Shown here: piece after piece, positions 7,440 to 14,055 of the stretch | Position numbering within the stretch: the first letter of the stretch is position 1 | Layout of the letters: the number at the start of each line of letters is the position of its first letter | Assembly: GCF_002483225.1 (NCBI RefSeq) | Contig: NZ_DLHL01000017.1 | Span: 1 to 14,868 of the forward strand | DNA from: Gemmatimonas sp. UBA7669 | Lineage (GTDB): Bacteria; Gemmatimonadota; Gemmatimonadetes; Gemmatimonadales; Gemmatimonadaceae | Length of the DNA stretch: 14,868 nucleotides | Direction: 5' to 3' | Notes under the pieces: model-generated | Told to the model about the DNA's origin: nothing | Database searches by the model: none | Seen by the model: only the letters and a program-made list of their open reading frames with translations | Made by a program: the position numbers and the translations under genes

Positions 7440-9515
7440 CTAGCTGGCTTGCAGCTCCGGCAGGTCCCGAAACAGGGCCAGGGCCTCGGGATTGGCCAGG
7501 GCGTCCACGTTCTTCACCGGCCGGCCATGGATGACCTCGCGCACGGCCAGCTCGGTGATCTTGCCGCTGATGGTGCGCGGAATGTCCCGCACCGCCACAA
7601 TCACCCGCGGTACGTGATGCGGACTGGTGAATTCGCGGATGCGGCGCCGGATCACGTCACGCAGCGCATCACTCAACACCTCGCCCTCACGCATGCGCAC
7701 AAACAGCACAATGCGTGAGTCCGTGCCACCCACGGCGCCCAGTGTCTGCTCCACCACCAGCGACTCCAGCACCTCGGGAATCTGCTCCACCTGGCGGTAG
7801 ATCTCGGCGGTGCCAATGCGCACACCACCCGGGTTGAGTGTGGCATCGCTGCGGCCATGAATGATCAGGCCATCGTGTTCGGTCAGCTCGGCCCAGTCGC
7901 CGTGACGCCACACCCCGGGCCAGTGCTCGAAATACGCGGCGCGATAGACGGCGCCTGTGGGATCATTCCAGAATGCCACCGGCATGCTCGGGAACGGCCT
8001 CGTGCAGACCAGCTCGCCCGGTTCGTTCACCACCGGCTGCCCGTGTTCGTTCCACACTTCCACTGCCATGCCCAGTCCGCGCATCTGCAGTTCCCCGCGA
8101 TGCACCGCGGCCGTGGGATCGCCGAGGGCGAAGCAACTCACAATGTCGGTACCGCCACTGATGCTCGACACCCGCACGCGCGGCCCGATGGCCTCGCGCA
8201 CAAAGTCGTAGCTGGACGGGGCCAGCGGACTGCCGGTGGACAGCACGGCGCGCAACGCCGACACGTCGGCCACCTCGCGCGGACGCAGCCCCTCTTTCTC
8301 GAGCATGGCGAGGTACTTGGCGCTGGTGCCAAACACCTGCACCCGCTCGGCTTCGGCCATGCGCCACAGAATGGCGGGATCGGGCGCGAGTGGCGCGCCG
8401 TCGTAGAGCACCAGCGTTGCACCCAGCGCGAGGCCTGACACCAGCCAGTTCCACATCATCCACCCGCAGGTGGTGAAGTAGAACAGCACGTCACCTTCGC
8501 GGATGTCGGTGTGCAGCGCGAGCTCCTTCCAATGCTGCAACAGGGTGCCACCGGCACCATGCACCAGACACTTGGGCATGCCCGTCGTGCCACTCGAGTA
8601 CAGCACGTACAGCGGATGATCAAACGGCAGACGCGTGAACTGCAGCTCGTGCGCCTCGGCGCCGGCACCAACACCAGAACCCGTATGCGCGTGCGCCGCC
8701 AGCACCACATCGAAGCGCTGCGCGCCCGGCAGCCCATCGAGCGCCGGCGTGGCCTCCACGTAGGGCACCACCCAGGTGGCTGCGAGGTCGGGCAACGCAG
8801 CCACGATTTCACGCAGCCGCGCGAGACAGTCCACGCGCTTGCCCGCATACCAGTAGGCGTCGGCCGCCACCAGCACCTTGGGCGCAATCTGCCCGAAGCG
8901 GTCGAGCACACCCTTGGTGCCAAAGTCCGGCGAGCAGCTCGACCAGATGGCCCCGAGTGATGCCGTGGCCAGCATGACCACCACCGCCTCGGGCAGGTTG
9001 GGCAGCCAGCCTGCCACACGGTCCCCCACACCAACACCTGCTGCACGCAGCGCGGCGGCGCACCGCGCCACCTGCACACGCAGCTCGGCATACGATATGC
9101 GACGCTGCGCCCCGTGTTCGTTCCACGCGACCAGCGCCGTGCCCTCGTCTCGGCGGCGCAGCAGGTGCTCGGCAAAGTTGAGCCGCGTGTCGGTGAACCA
9201 GCGCGGTCCCTGCCACGTACCGTCCACCACATGCGGCGGTCGCATAAACTCGCCGCCCTGCAGCACGGACGTCCACGGCGCGTCGGCCGGTCCCGGTCCG
9301 TCGGCCATGATGTGTGCAGCGCGCCAGATCTCGGCCCAGAAGCGCTCGGGTTCCGTCACGCTCCAACGTTGCAGCGCGTGACTGTCTTCGACATCGGCAG
9401 GCGTCACGCCGCGTGCGCGCAGGTCCATGAGGAACTGCCACAAGCGGGTCTGCTCACGCTCGCTGGCGCTTGGCTCCCATACCGGACGCCACACCGGACC
9501 TTCGGACACGTTCAC
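7440..9515 (-). CDS. aacS: Acetoacetyl-CoA synthetase (acetoacetate-CoA ligase)
   Basis: The enzyme activates acetoacetate with ATP and CoA to acetoacetyl-CoA in the cytoplasm. The 691-residue protein is an ANL-superfamily ligase close to the family's usual 650-670 aa. Visible are the N-terminal RLNFAEHLLRR cap motif (111-121), the phosphate-binding loop YSSGTTGMPK (306-315), FTTCGWMMWNW (347-357) typical of acetoacetyl-CoA synthetases, HGDWAELTEHDG with GRSDATLNPGGVRIG, and the C-terminal catalytic lysine K652 in TISGKITE. The start is GTG 9515: it overlaps the TGA of the upstream gene as GTGA, and AGGA lies 6 bases before it. A longer GTG frame from 9551 would put that site inside the gene. 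An intrinsic terminator follows the stop. Downstream lie the tyrosine genes, whose pathway releases acetoacetate. Secure. Confidence 0.95.
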   Translation of the reverse strand: MNVSEGPVWRPVWEPSASEREQTRLWQFLMDLRARGVTPADVEDSHALQRWSVTEPERFWAEIWRAAHIMADGPGPADAPWTSVLQGGEFMRPPHVVDGTWQGPRWFTDTRLNFAEHLLRRRDEGTALVAWNEHGAQRRISYAELRVQVARCAAALRAAGVGVGDRVAGWLPNLPEAVVVMLATASLGAIWSSCSPDFGTKGVLDRFGQIAPKVLVAADAYWYAGKRVDCLARLREIVAALPDLAATWVVPYVEATPALDGLPGAQRFDVVLAAHAHTGSGVGAGAEAHELQFTRLPFDHPLYVLYSSGTTGMPKCLVHGAGGTLLQHWKELALHTDIREGDVLFYFTTCGWMMWNWLVSGLALGATLVLYDGAPLAPDPAILWRMAEAERVQVFGTSAKYLAMLEKEGLRPREVADVSALRAVLSTGSPLAPSSYDFVREAIGPRVRVSSISGGTDIVSCFALGDPTAAVHRGELQMRGLGMAVEVWNEHGQPVVNEPGELVCTRPFPSMPVAFWNDPTGAVYRAAYFEHWPGVWRHGDWAELTEHDGLIIHGRSDATLNPGGVRIGTAEIYRQVEQIPEVLESLVVEQTLGAVGGTDSRIVLFVRMREGEVLSDALRDVIRRRIREFTSPHHVPRVIVAVRDIPRTISGKITELAVREVIHGRPVKNVDALANPEALALFRDLPELQAS

Positions 9516-9778
9516 TTCACTTCCTCGCGGGCGAGGGCTACGGCGCCGCACCCCGGACCGTGCGCCTCACAGTACCAGCCGTGCCGGTCGTGAAAAACCA
9601 GATGCGGCGCGTCGTTGGGTCTCAGCCGCACGCGCACCAGATGTTCGACGCCGGTGCGCGGCCCTACCACGGCCCTCGCATCCAGCACGTCCACCACCGG
9701 CTTGACCGGAAAGAGGTCGAGCTGGGTGGCGGGCAGGCCGAGGGCATCAGCAGCCGATGACGAACGACGCGGGGGCAT
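9512..9778 (-). CDS. Small unrecognised protein with Cys/His cluster, coupled to aacS
   Basis: I do not recognise this 88-residue protein. It has no signal peptide or membrane segment. The middle (about 24-62) alternates hydrophobic strands (PVVDVLDARAVV, VEHLVRVRL, HLVF), suggesting a small beta-rich fold. The C-terminal part holds H63, H66, then C70-x2-H73-x3-C77 in WYCEAHGPGC, which could bind a metal. The start at ATG 9778 is chosen because it is the last good ATG before the coherent coding part; a frame extension upstream has no protein-like look. Its TGA (9512-9514) lies in a GTGA overlap with the acetoacetyl-CoA synthetase start, so translation is probably coupled. It could be a regulator, chaperone or accessory of that enzyme; this is only inference from position. 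Confidence 0.65.
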   Translation of the reverse strand: MPPRRSSSAADALGLPATQLDLFPVKPVVDVLDARAVVGPRTGVEHLVRVRLRPNDAPHLVFHDRHGWYCEAHGPGCGAVALAREEVK

Positions 9779-10025
9779 GCACAACTCTCGCCCACACGCG
9801 CCATGCCACGCAAGCTGTGATTGGCCCCGTCGTCGGCCCCGCCAGATGAAGGTGGGATGGTGCTCCCCGGCTTGCGCCCTCTGCTCAGTTGAGAAGCCAT
9901 TCTTGCTCATTTGGTCGGCCCGGAGCGAAGATTCCCGGTGGCCGGTGGAACTCGGCGGGGCACGCCGTCGTGTCTGCTGCCGCGTTGCGGTTGACCAGGC
10001 GACCCACATCAATTCCCTTCAACAC
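9779..10025. other. Divergent intergenic region
   Basis: This 247-bp stretch lies between the minus-strand small gene and aacS on one side and the + strand PspB-like gene on the other, so it should hold promoters for both. A TTGACC is present near 9993, but no convincing -10 box follows at standard spacing. I see no RNA gene, repeat or terminator in it. Confidence 0.4.
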
Positions 10026-10298
10026 ATGTCTGAAATTCTCCCATTCGTCCTTGTCCTGGTTTGGCCGCTCTTCCTTCTGACAGGACTCGGAGGTGCCGGG
10101 TATCTGGGATTGCGCGCTGTTCGGGCTCTCGAGAGACGCAGTAGGGCTGCTCCTGAGTTGGAAGCCTTGCGTGAGCGGATAGAGCTGCTCGAGCAACAGC
10201 TGGAGTCGCAGAGCGAGGAGCTTCGTCGTGTGACCGAGGGACAACAGTTCACCGAACGTTTGCTCAGCGATCGGCATGGCACGCCCCCTGATCGATAG
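10026..10298 (+). CDS. PspB-like membrane-anchored coiled-coil protein
   Basis: The 90-residue protein has one N-terminal transmembrane helix (about residues 5-28) followed by a basic stretch (RALERRSR) and a long amphipathic helix with heptad pattern (44-82: ELEALRERIELLEQQL and onwards, ending in FTERLLSDR). This layout, and the RERIELLE segment, resemble phage-shock protein B, which has an N-terminal membrane helix and a cytoplasmic leucine-rich coiled coil. PspB works with PspC in membrane-stress signalling, but no pspA, pspC or pspF is in the window. The similarity may be of layout only. I start at ATG 10026, right before the hydrophobic helix; a longer frame gives no sensible N-terminus. 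No Shine-Dalgarno is visible. The role is unknown. Confidence 0.7.
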   Translation: MSEILPFVLVLVWPLFLLTGLGGAGYLGLRAVRALERRSRAAPELEALRERIELLEQQLESQSEELRRVTEGQQFTERLLSDRHGTPPDR

Positions 10299-10401
10299 TT
10301 GGAGCGGGATTCGCGCCGGCTGGGCGCACATGAGTGGGGCAAGCGCAGCGTGCACATTTGATCGCACAACAGGAAACTTTTTTCGTCTTTCTTGAACGCC
10401 G

Positions 10402-11160
10402 ATGACCAGCACTGACGCGATGGGAGTGTTTCAGGAAGCGATCGCCGCACTCAAGGCCCAGGACTTCGTTCGTTTGGCCGGCCTGTGCGATCCTGTATCG
10501 CTGAGGAGCTTTCAGCGATCAGTCTTGAGTCAATTGGACCCGCACGTGTCCCACGCAACACTCACGGTCGAACAGCTCATGCAAGCGGTTCCCGACATGC
10601 CCAGGCAGGTCGCGGAGTACCAGACTGCCCAGTATCGACGGGACGGCGACCCTGCTCGACGCCTGGAACGTCTGCTCCCCGGATTCGAGTCAGTGGAAGC
10701 CGTGCGCGCGTTGGACGCTGGACAACTGTTCTCCGCATGGATTGAGGCGCGCTCACCACGTCGCATCGTGGAGCGCGAGGTTGCAGCAGGTCGCGCGGCA
10801 CCCGAGATGCTTGCGGTCGCCGCGGAGTTCAGCGACAGAATGTATGACTTCCTCGCCCTCGGTGCCGTCGAAGATGGTGCGCGAACGGCATATGTATTGT
10901 ACAGGATCGGTGCCGACGGGAGACAACCACAAGCGAGCGATGACAGGGCAGATTTCGCGGAACTACCGGATGAGGAATACGAGCTTTCCCGCGAGACAGA
11001 GGGCGTTGCACCGCCACAAGTGGCACGCTGCATTCGTCAGCCAGACGGCTCGTGGCGATTGTACGCGGATTATGACTTCCTGTCGCTCGGATCGTTTGCC
11101 ATTCAAGTAGGTCCAGGCCGTGAGGAATCGCCGGACCATCCGGCGGAACGCGCGTCCTGA
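10402..11160 (+). CDS. Unrecognised 252-aa soluble protein, possibly NTF2-like
   Basis: I do not recognise a named family. The protein has no signal peptide or membrane segment and is rich in acidic and arginine residues. It begins with helices (FQEAIAALKAQDFVRLAGLCDPVSLRSFQRSVL, about 10-42). A helical middle with MPRQVAEYQTAQYRR (66-80) follows, then paired beta segments RTAYVLYRI (161-169) and ARCIRQPDGSWRLYADYDF (208-226). An N-terminal helix near 'DF..LA.LCDP' followed by a sheet ending in DGSWRL is the pattern of NTF2-like/SnoaL-like domains, so that fold is my best guess. The start is ATG 10402; ATG 10420 is an alternative. Neither has a clear Shine-Dalgarno. The gene lies 103 bp after the PspB-like gene and may share its transcript. 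No function is proposed. Confidence 0.7.
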   Translation: MTSTDAMGVFQEAIAALKAQDFVRLAGLCDPVSLRSFQRSVLSQLDPHVSHATLTVEQLMQAVPDMPRQVAEYQTAQYRRDGDPARRLERLLPGFESVEAVRALDAGQLFSAWIEARSPRRIVEREVAAGRAAPEMLAVAAEFSDRMYDFLALGAVEDGARTAYVLYRIGADGRQPQASDDRADFAELPDEEYELSRETEGVAPPQVARCIRQPDGSWRLYADYDFLSLGSFAIQVGPGREESPDHPAERAS

Positions 11161-11378
11161 CCTTGCATTGCTGATGCAAAACGGGGCGAGACAGTCTGCC
11201 CAATGGTGCTCCACGTCACAGACGACGCCTAGCTTCATCGGTACTATGCTTCTGTGATCGTCCGTCGTTCGTGGGTTGACGGTTCACGGCGTGATACGCA
11301 GACTTGAGGAATGCGCACGCGGAGCTGTGCGCGTGGGTCTGCTCGACCTGATTGATACCCCCACTTCTTCACGTTCTG

Positions 11379-12011
11379 ATGCGACGACTTCAATTGATTG
11401 GGCTGGCAGCTTTCACCAGCGCGCCCCCCGCTTTCGCTGCGCGCGCGCAAGCGCCGGCGTCTGACTCAACGGGCTTTCGCGCTGGACAATGGGGCACGGA
11501 GTTCACGCTCGGGAGCAATCTCGGGAATCCGACAGGCGTCGGCGCCCTCCGTTTCCACAGCGCACGTCGCGCGCTCCTATTGGACGTGTTTGGTCGAGTG
11601 TCCTGGCAGTCCGGCGAAGCCCTGCTGACGGAATCCCAGACTTTTGGGCGACTGCGTCTTGGCACCCGCTGGTATCGGCCCGTGACACGTCAGATCCTGC
11701 AATCGCTCACTCTGGGTGTCCTGATGTCGCGCGATCAGCGCACGCAGGAGCAACGGTACTCGGTGTCAGGTGACTCCGTGAAAACGCGGTCGAAGATCGC
11801 AGGCGGCGGGCTCTTTGCCGAACTCGGTGCCAATTGGATGGTGACGTCGCACCTGAGTCTCGGGGCCGCGTGGCATGCCGACGTCACGTACACGCGCATC
11901 ACCCAACGCACGGCGGGCGGAGAGCCAATGCGGCTGCCGCCGAACGTGCGCTCGACGCAATGGAGTGCCTCCCTTGGCCAACTCGTGCTTCGTGCTGGCG
12001 TATACTTCTGA
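11379..12011 (+). CDS. Exported outer-membrane beta-barrel-like protein
   Basis: The 210-residue protein begins with a signal peptide (MRRLQLIGLAAFTSAPPAFA, probable cleavage near ARAQA at 21-25). The mature part has alternating strand segments such as QWGTEFTLGSNLG, ALLLDVFGRVSW, FGRLRLGTRWYR, GGLFAELGANWMV and LSLGAAWHADVTY, and it ends in LVLRAGVYF. A terminal phenylalanine in an amphipathic last strand is the recognition signal for barrel insertion. The size suggests a small barrel of about 8-10 strands. No specific family is evident. The start is ATG 11379 because it opens the signal peptide; TTG 11352 would add nine residues in front. No ribosome binding site is visible. The 218-bp region before it (11161-11378) holds short hairpins at 11163-11179 and 11313-11332 and no gene I can support. 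Confidence 0.75.
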   Translation: MRRLQLIGLAAFTSAPPAFAARAQAPASDSTGFRAGQWGTEFTLGSNLGNPTGVGALRFHSARRALLLDVFGRVSWQSGEALLTESQTFGRLRLGTRWYRPVTRQILQSLTLGVLMSRDQRTQEQRYSVSGDSVKTRSKIAGGGLFAELGANWMVTSHLSLGAAWHADVTYTRITQRTAGGEPMRLPPNVRSTQWSASLGQLVLRAGVYF

Positions 12012-12071
12012 ACGCGTGTTCGCATCGGTGCTGTGCCCACTCTCACACCTTCAGCACACTAGCTGACTGCT

Positions 12072-13526
12072 TCAGGCGTCCATCACCGCGCGCAGGTCGT
12101 CATCCAAGGCACTGGCCGCTGTTTCGCGCGTAAACCAGCTCACGACAAAGAACACCAGAAGCGACAGCACCAGGGCCAGCGCCGTCGCGGTCACGCCCGA
12201 CGGAAAGCGAAACCACCCGAGATAGGCCAGCGACTCGATGCTGAGCGTGGCCACCAGCCCGGTGACAATGGAGGCCAGCGCGGCGGCCGCTGTGGCGCCC
12301 GGCCAATTGAAGCCGATGGCCAGCGCGGGCACCAGCGTGCTGGCAAACAGCCCCCAGCCAAAAATGCCAATGAATGCCACCAGGGTATCGGAGCGCAGGG
12401 CCACCAGCACCGACAACAGGGTCAGCACCACGGTCCACGCGCGGCCGCGGCGCAGTTCATCGCGCGGCGTCATGCCAAACGCGCGTGGCAGGTCGCGTGT
12501 GCAGGCGGCCGCCCCAATGCTGAGAAACGAATTCACCGTGCTCATGATGGCGGCCGTCACCGCCGACAACACCAACGCGGCCAGTGGCCCCGGCGTGAAG
12601 GCGCGCAGGAATGCCGGCGTGGCATCGTCCGGGTGCGACAGCGGGGGCATGACGCCGCGCAGCACCTGCACCTTGACCGCCACACCAACGCCCACGAACA
12701 GCAGTAGTGTCAGCGTCATGGCCAGCGTGAGCACGGCGGGAAACCAGCGCAGCTGCGAGGCATCACGCAGCATGAAATACTTGTGCGCGACATGCGGTTG
12801 CCCGAGTGTGCCAATGCCGAATACAAAGAAGAAACTCAGCGCGGCCAGAGGACTGAGACTGCCCCACGGCGAAAGAAAGCCGGGCGCTTCGCTGAGCAGC
12901 GTACGGGACATGCTGGCCATACCGCCGCCACTGTCCAGTGCGTAGGCAAACACCGCCGTCGACGCCACGGCCATGAGCAGACCCTGAAACACATCGGTGT
13001 AGAGTCCGGCCAGAATGCCGCCGCTCGCGCTGTAGGCCAGTACCACCAGCGCGCCCACACAAATGGCCGAAGCAAGACTCAGTCCCAGCGTACTTTCGAG
13101 CACCAGACCCAGCGCCAGCAGGTTGGTGGCCATGTAACTCACCACCGCGAGCAGAATGGCCACGGCCGACCAGCCCTGCACCGCGCGCGAGCGATAGCGC
13201 GCCGCCAGCGCTTCAGGAATGGTGAAGACTTCGCGCTTGTCCACCAATGCGCGGAGTCGCCGCGCCAACACGGCCGCGCCCATGGTGTTGGTGAGCGCGG
13301 CGGGCAGAATGATGAACATGGCGCCGAGGCCCACGCGATAGATGAGGCCTGGCCCGCCAATGAACGTGAAGCCCGACAGCGTGGTGGCCATGGCTGCGAT
13401 GGCCAGCGTCACCAGCCCCACACCGCGTCCGGCCACAAAAAAGTCGCGCGCCGTGCGCGTGCGGCGCGCCGAGTAGATGCCAATGCCCGCCACCACGGCG
13501 AAATACAGCAGCGCGACGGTCAGCAT
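12072..13526 (-). CDS. SSS-family sodium:solute symporter
   Basis: This 484-residue inner-membrane protein has the sodium:solute symporter (LeuT-like) fold with about 13 hydrophobic helices. It shows the PutP-type sodium site in MSTVNSF (S329 and T330), the TM2 segment ATTLSGFTFIGGPG, LGQPH (241-245) before the conserved HKYFMLRD loop, and an ASGGILAGLYTDVFQG segment (167-182), all typical of the family. It imports an unknown small solute, for example an amino acid, sugar or organic acid, using the sodium gradient. I start at ATG 13526, 10 bp after the stop of the upstream membrane gene; GTG 13544 (overlapping that gene by 8 bp) and a TTG further upstream are alternatives. It forms a pair with the 4-helix protein and converges with the barrel-like gene. 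The family is secure; the substrate is unknown. Confidence 0.93.
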   Translation of the reverse strand: MLTVALLYFAVVAGIGIYSARRTRTARDFFVAGRGVGLVTLAIAAMATTLSGFTFIGGPGLIYRVGLGAMFIILPAALTNTMGAAVLARRLRALVDKREVFTIPEALAARYRSRAVQGWSAVAILLAVVSYMATNLLALGLVLESTLGLSLASAICVGALVVLAYSASGGILAGLYTDVFQGLLMAVASTAVFAYALDSGGGMASMSRTLLSEAPGFLSPWGSLSPLAALSFFFVFGIGTLGQPHVAHKYFMLRDASQLRWFPAVLTLAMTLTLLLFVGVGVAVKVQVLRGVMPPLSHPDDATPAFLRAFTPGPLAALVLSAVTAAIMSTVNSFLSIGAAACTRDLPRAFGMTPRDELRRGRAWTVVLTLLSVLVALRSDTLVAFIGIFGWGLFASTLVPALAIGFNWPGATAAAALASIVTGLVATLSIESLAYLGWFRFPSGVTATALALVLSLLVFFVVSWFTRETAASALDDDLRAVMDA

Positions 13527-13536
13527 CTGCACGCGC

Positions 13537-13986
13537 TCACTCACCGTCGGCCACCGCCACAAAGGTCTTTGCGTAAACCCAGGGCAGCGCTACCGACGGC
13601 ACCGCCACCACCAGCACCAGCAACACCAGCACGCGCGGCGGCAGACCAAGCCAAAGCGGCGTCGTGGCCTGCTCCGCCGGCATCAGCAACACGGCCAGCA
13701 GCCCGCTCAGCACACTCAGCGCCACCACCACCAGCGTGAGGACCCAGCGCCGGTCGCGCGCACTGCGGCCACGCGTACTGAGCGCCATGGCGCCCACCAT
13801 GATGGCCGGCTGCGCCGCGGCCATGAGCCAGGCGCTGCGGGCGGGCCACGGCGCGGCGGCAAAGGCCAGCGCGTAAGCCAGCGCGACCGCCATGGTGCCG
13901 CCAACCACCAACATCAGCCCAAGGCGAGCGATGGGCGGAAAGCTGGGGCGGACGTCCCGGGACGCAGACGGTGTATGCGCGGTCAT
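13537..13986 (-). CDS. Four-helix membrane protein paired with the symporter
   Basis: I do not recognise the family. The 149-residue protein has four predicted transmembrane helices at about residues 21-43, 51-70, 81-102 and 117-137. A short basic loop TRGRSARDRR (71-80) lies between helices 2 and 3, and the C-terminal tail ends YAKTFVAVADGE. The stop lies 10 bp before, or overlaps, the symporter start, so the two are very likely made together. Small membrane partners encoded next to SSS symporters are known (YhdT with PanF, DUF485 proteins with ActP, DUF4212 proteins), but those have about two helices, so this is a different type. The start is ATG 13986; a longer frame to 14019 is possible but crosses the promoter region. 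Real gene very likely; function unknown. Confidence 0.75.
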   Translation of the reverse strand: MTAHTPSASRDVRPSFPPIARLGLMLVVGGTMAVALAYALAFAAAPWPARSAWLMAAAQPAIMVGAMALSTRGRSARDRRWVLTLVVVALSVLSGLLAVLLMPAEQATTPLWLGLPPRVLVLLVLVVAVPSVALPWVYAKTFVAVADGE

Positions 13987-14055
13987 GCCGCAGGATAATG
14001 CCGTGTGTGAGCGGAACACGATCCGGGCAGGGCGTGGGGTTGCTAATTTTCGAGG
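13987..14055. promoter_or_regulatory. Short divergent promoter region; candidate leaderless start for the LysM gene
   Basis: Only 69 bp separate two divergent genes. On the + strand an extended -10 box, TG-C-TAATTT (14041-14049), ends six bases before ATG 14056, so transcription would begin at or next to the start codon. The only purine-rich stretch (GAGG) touches the ATG and cannot act as a normal ribosome binding site. On the minus strand, TATCCT (complement of 13992-13997) ends five bases before ATG 13986, a similar arrangement. No good -35 boxes are seen. Suggestive only. Confidence 0.35.

Noticed and set aside
9779..10012. N-terminal extension of the 88-aa gene to 166 residues
   Set aside because: The added part is Arg/Gln/Ser-rich, lacks structure and would fill the whole divergent promoter region; ATG 9778 is more sensible.
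10299..10401. Hairpin gcgcc/ggcgc (10313-10327) as a terminator or ncRNA
   Set aside because: The 5-bp stem has no T-tract nearby; such stems are common by chance in high-GC DNA.
11276..11464. Small + strand frame starting with TTG before the barrel-like gene
   Set aside because: It overlaps the signal-peptide region of the barrel-like gene in another frame, and has no ribosome binding site or recognisable content.
12012..12071. Hairpin gtgctg/cagcac (12028-12057) as a terminator between convergent genes
   Set aside because: The stem is only 6 bp with an 18-base loop and no T-run, so it is too weak to call.
12783..13998. + strand open frames opposite the symporter and its partner
   Set aside because: The translation is His/Arg/Gln-rich low-complexity sequence, the usual shadow of membrane-protein codons.
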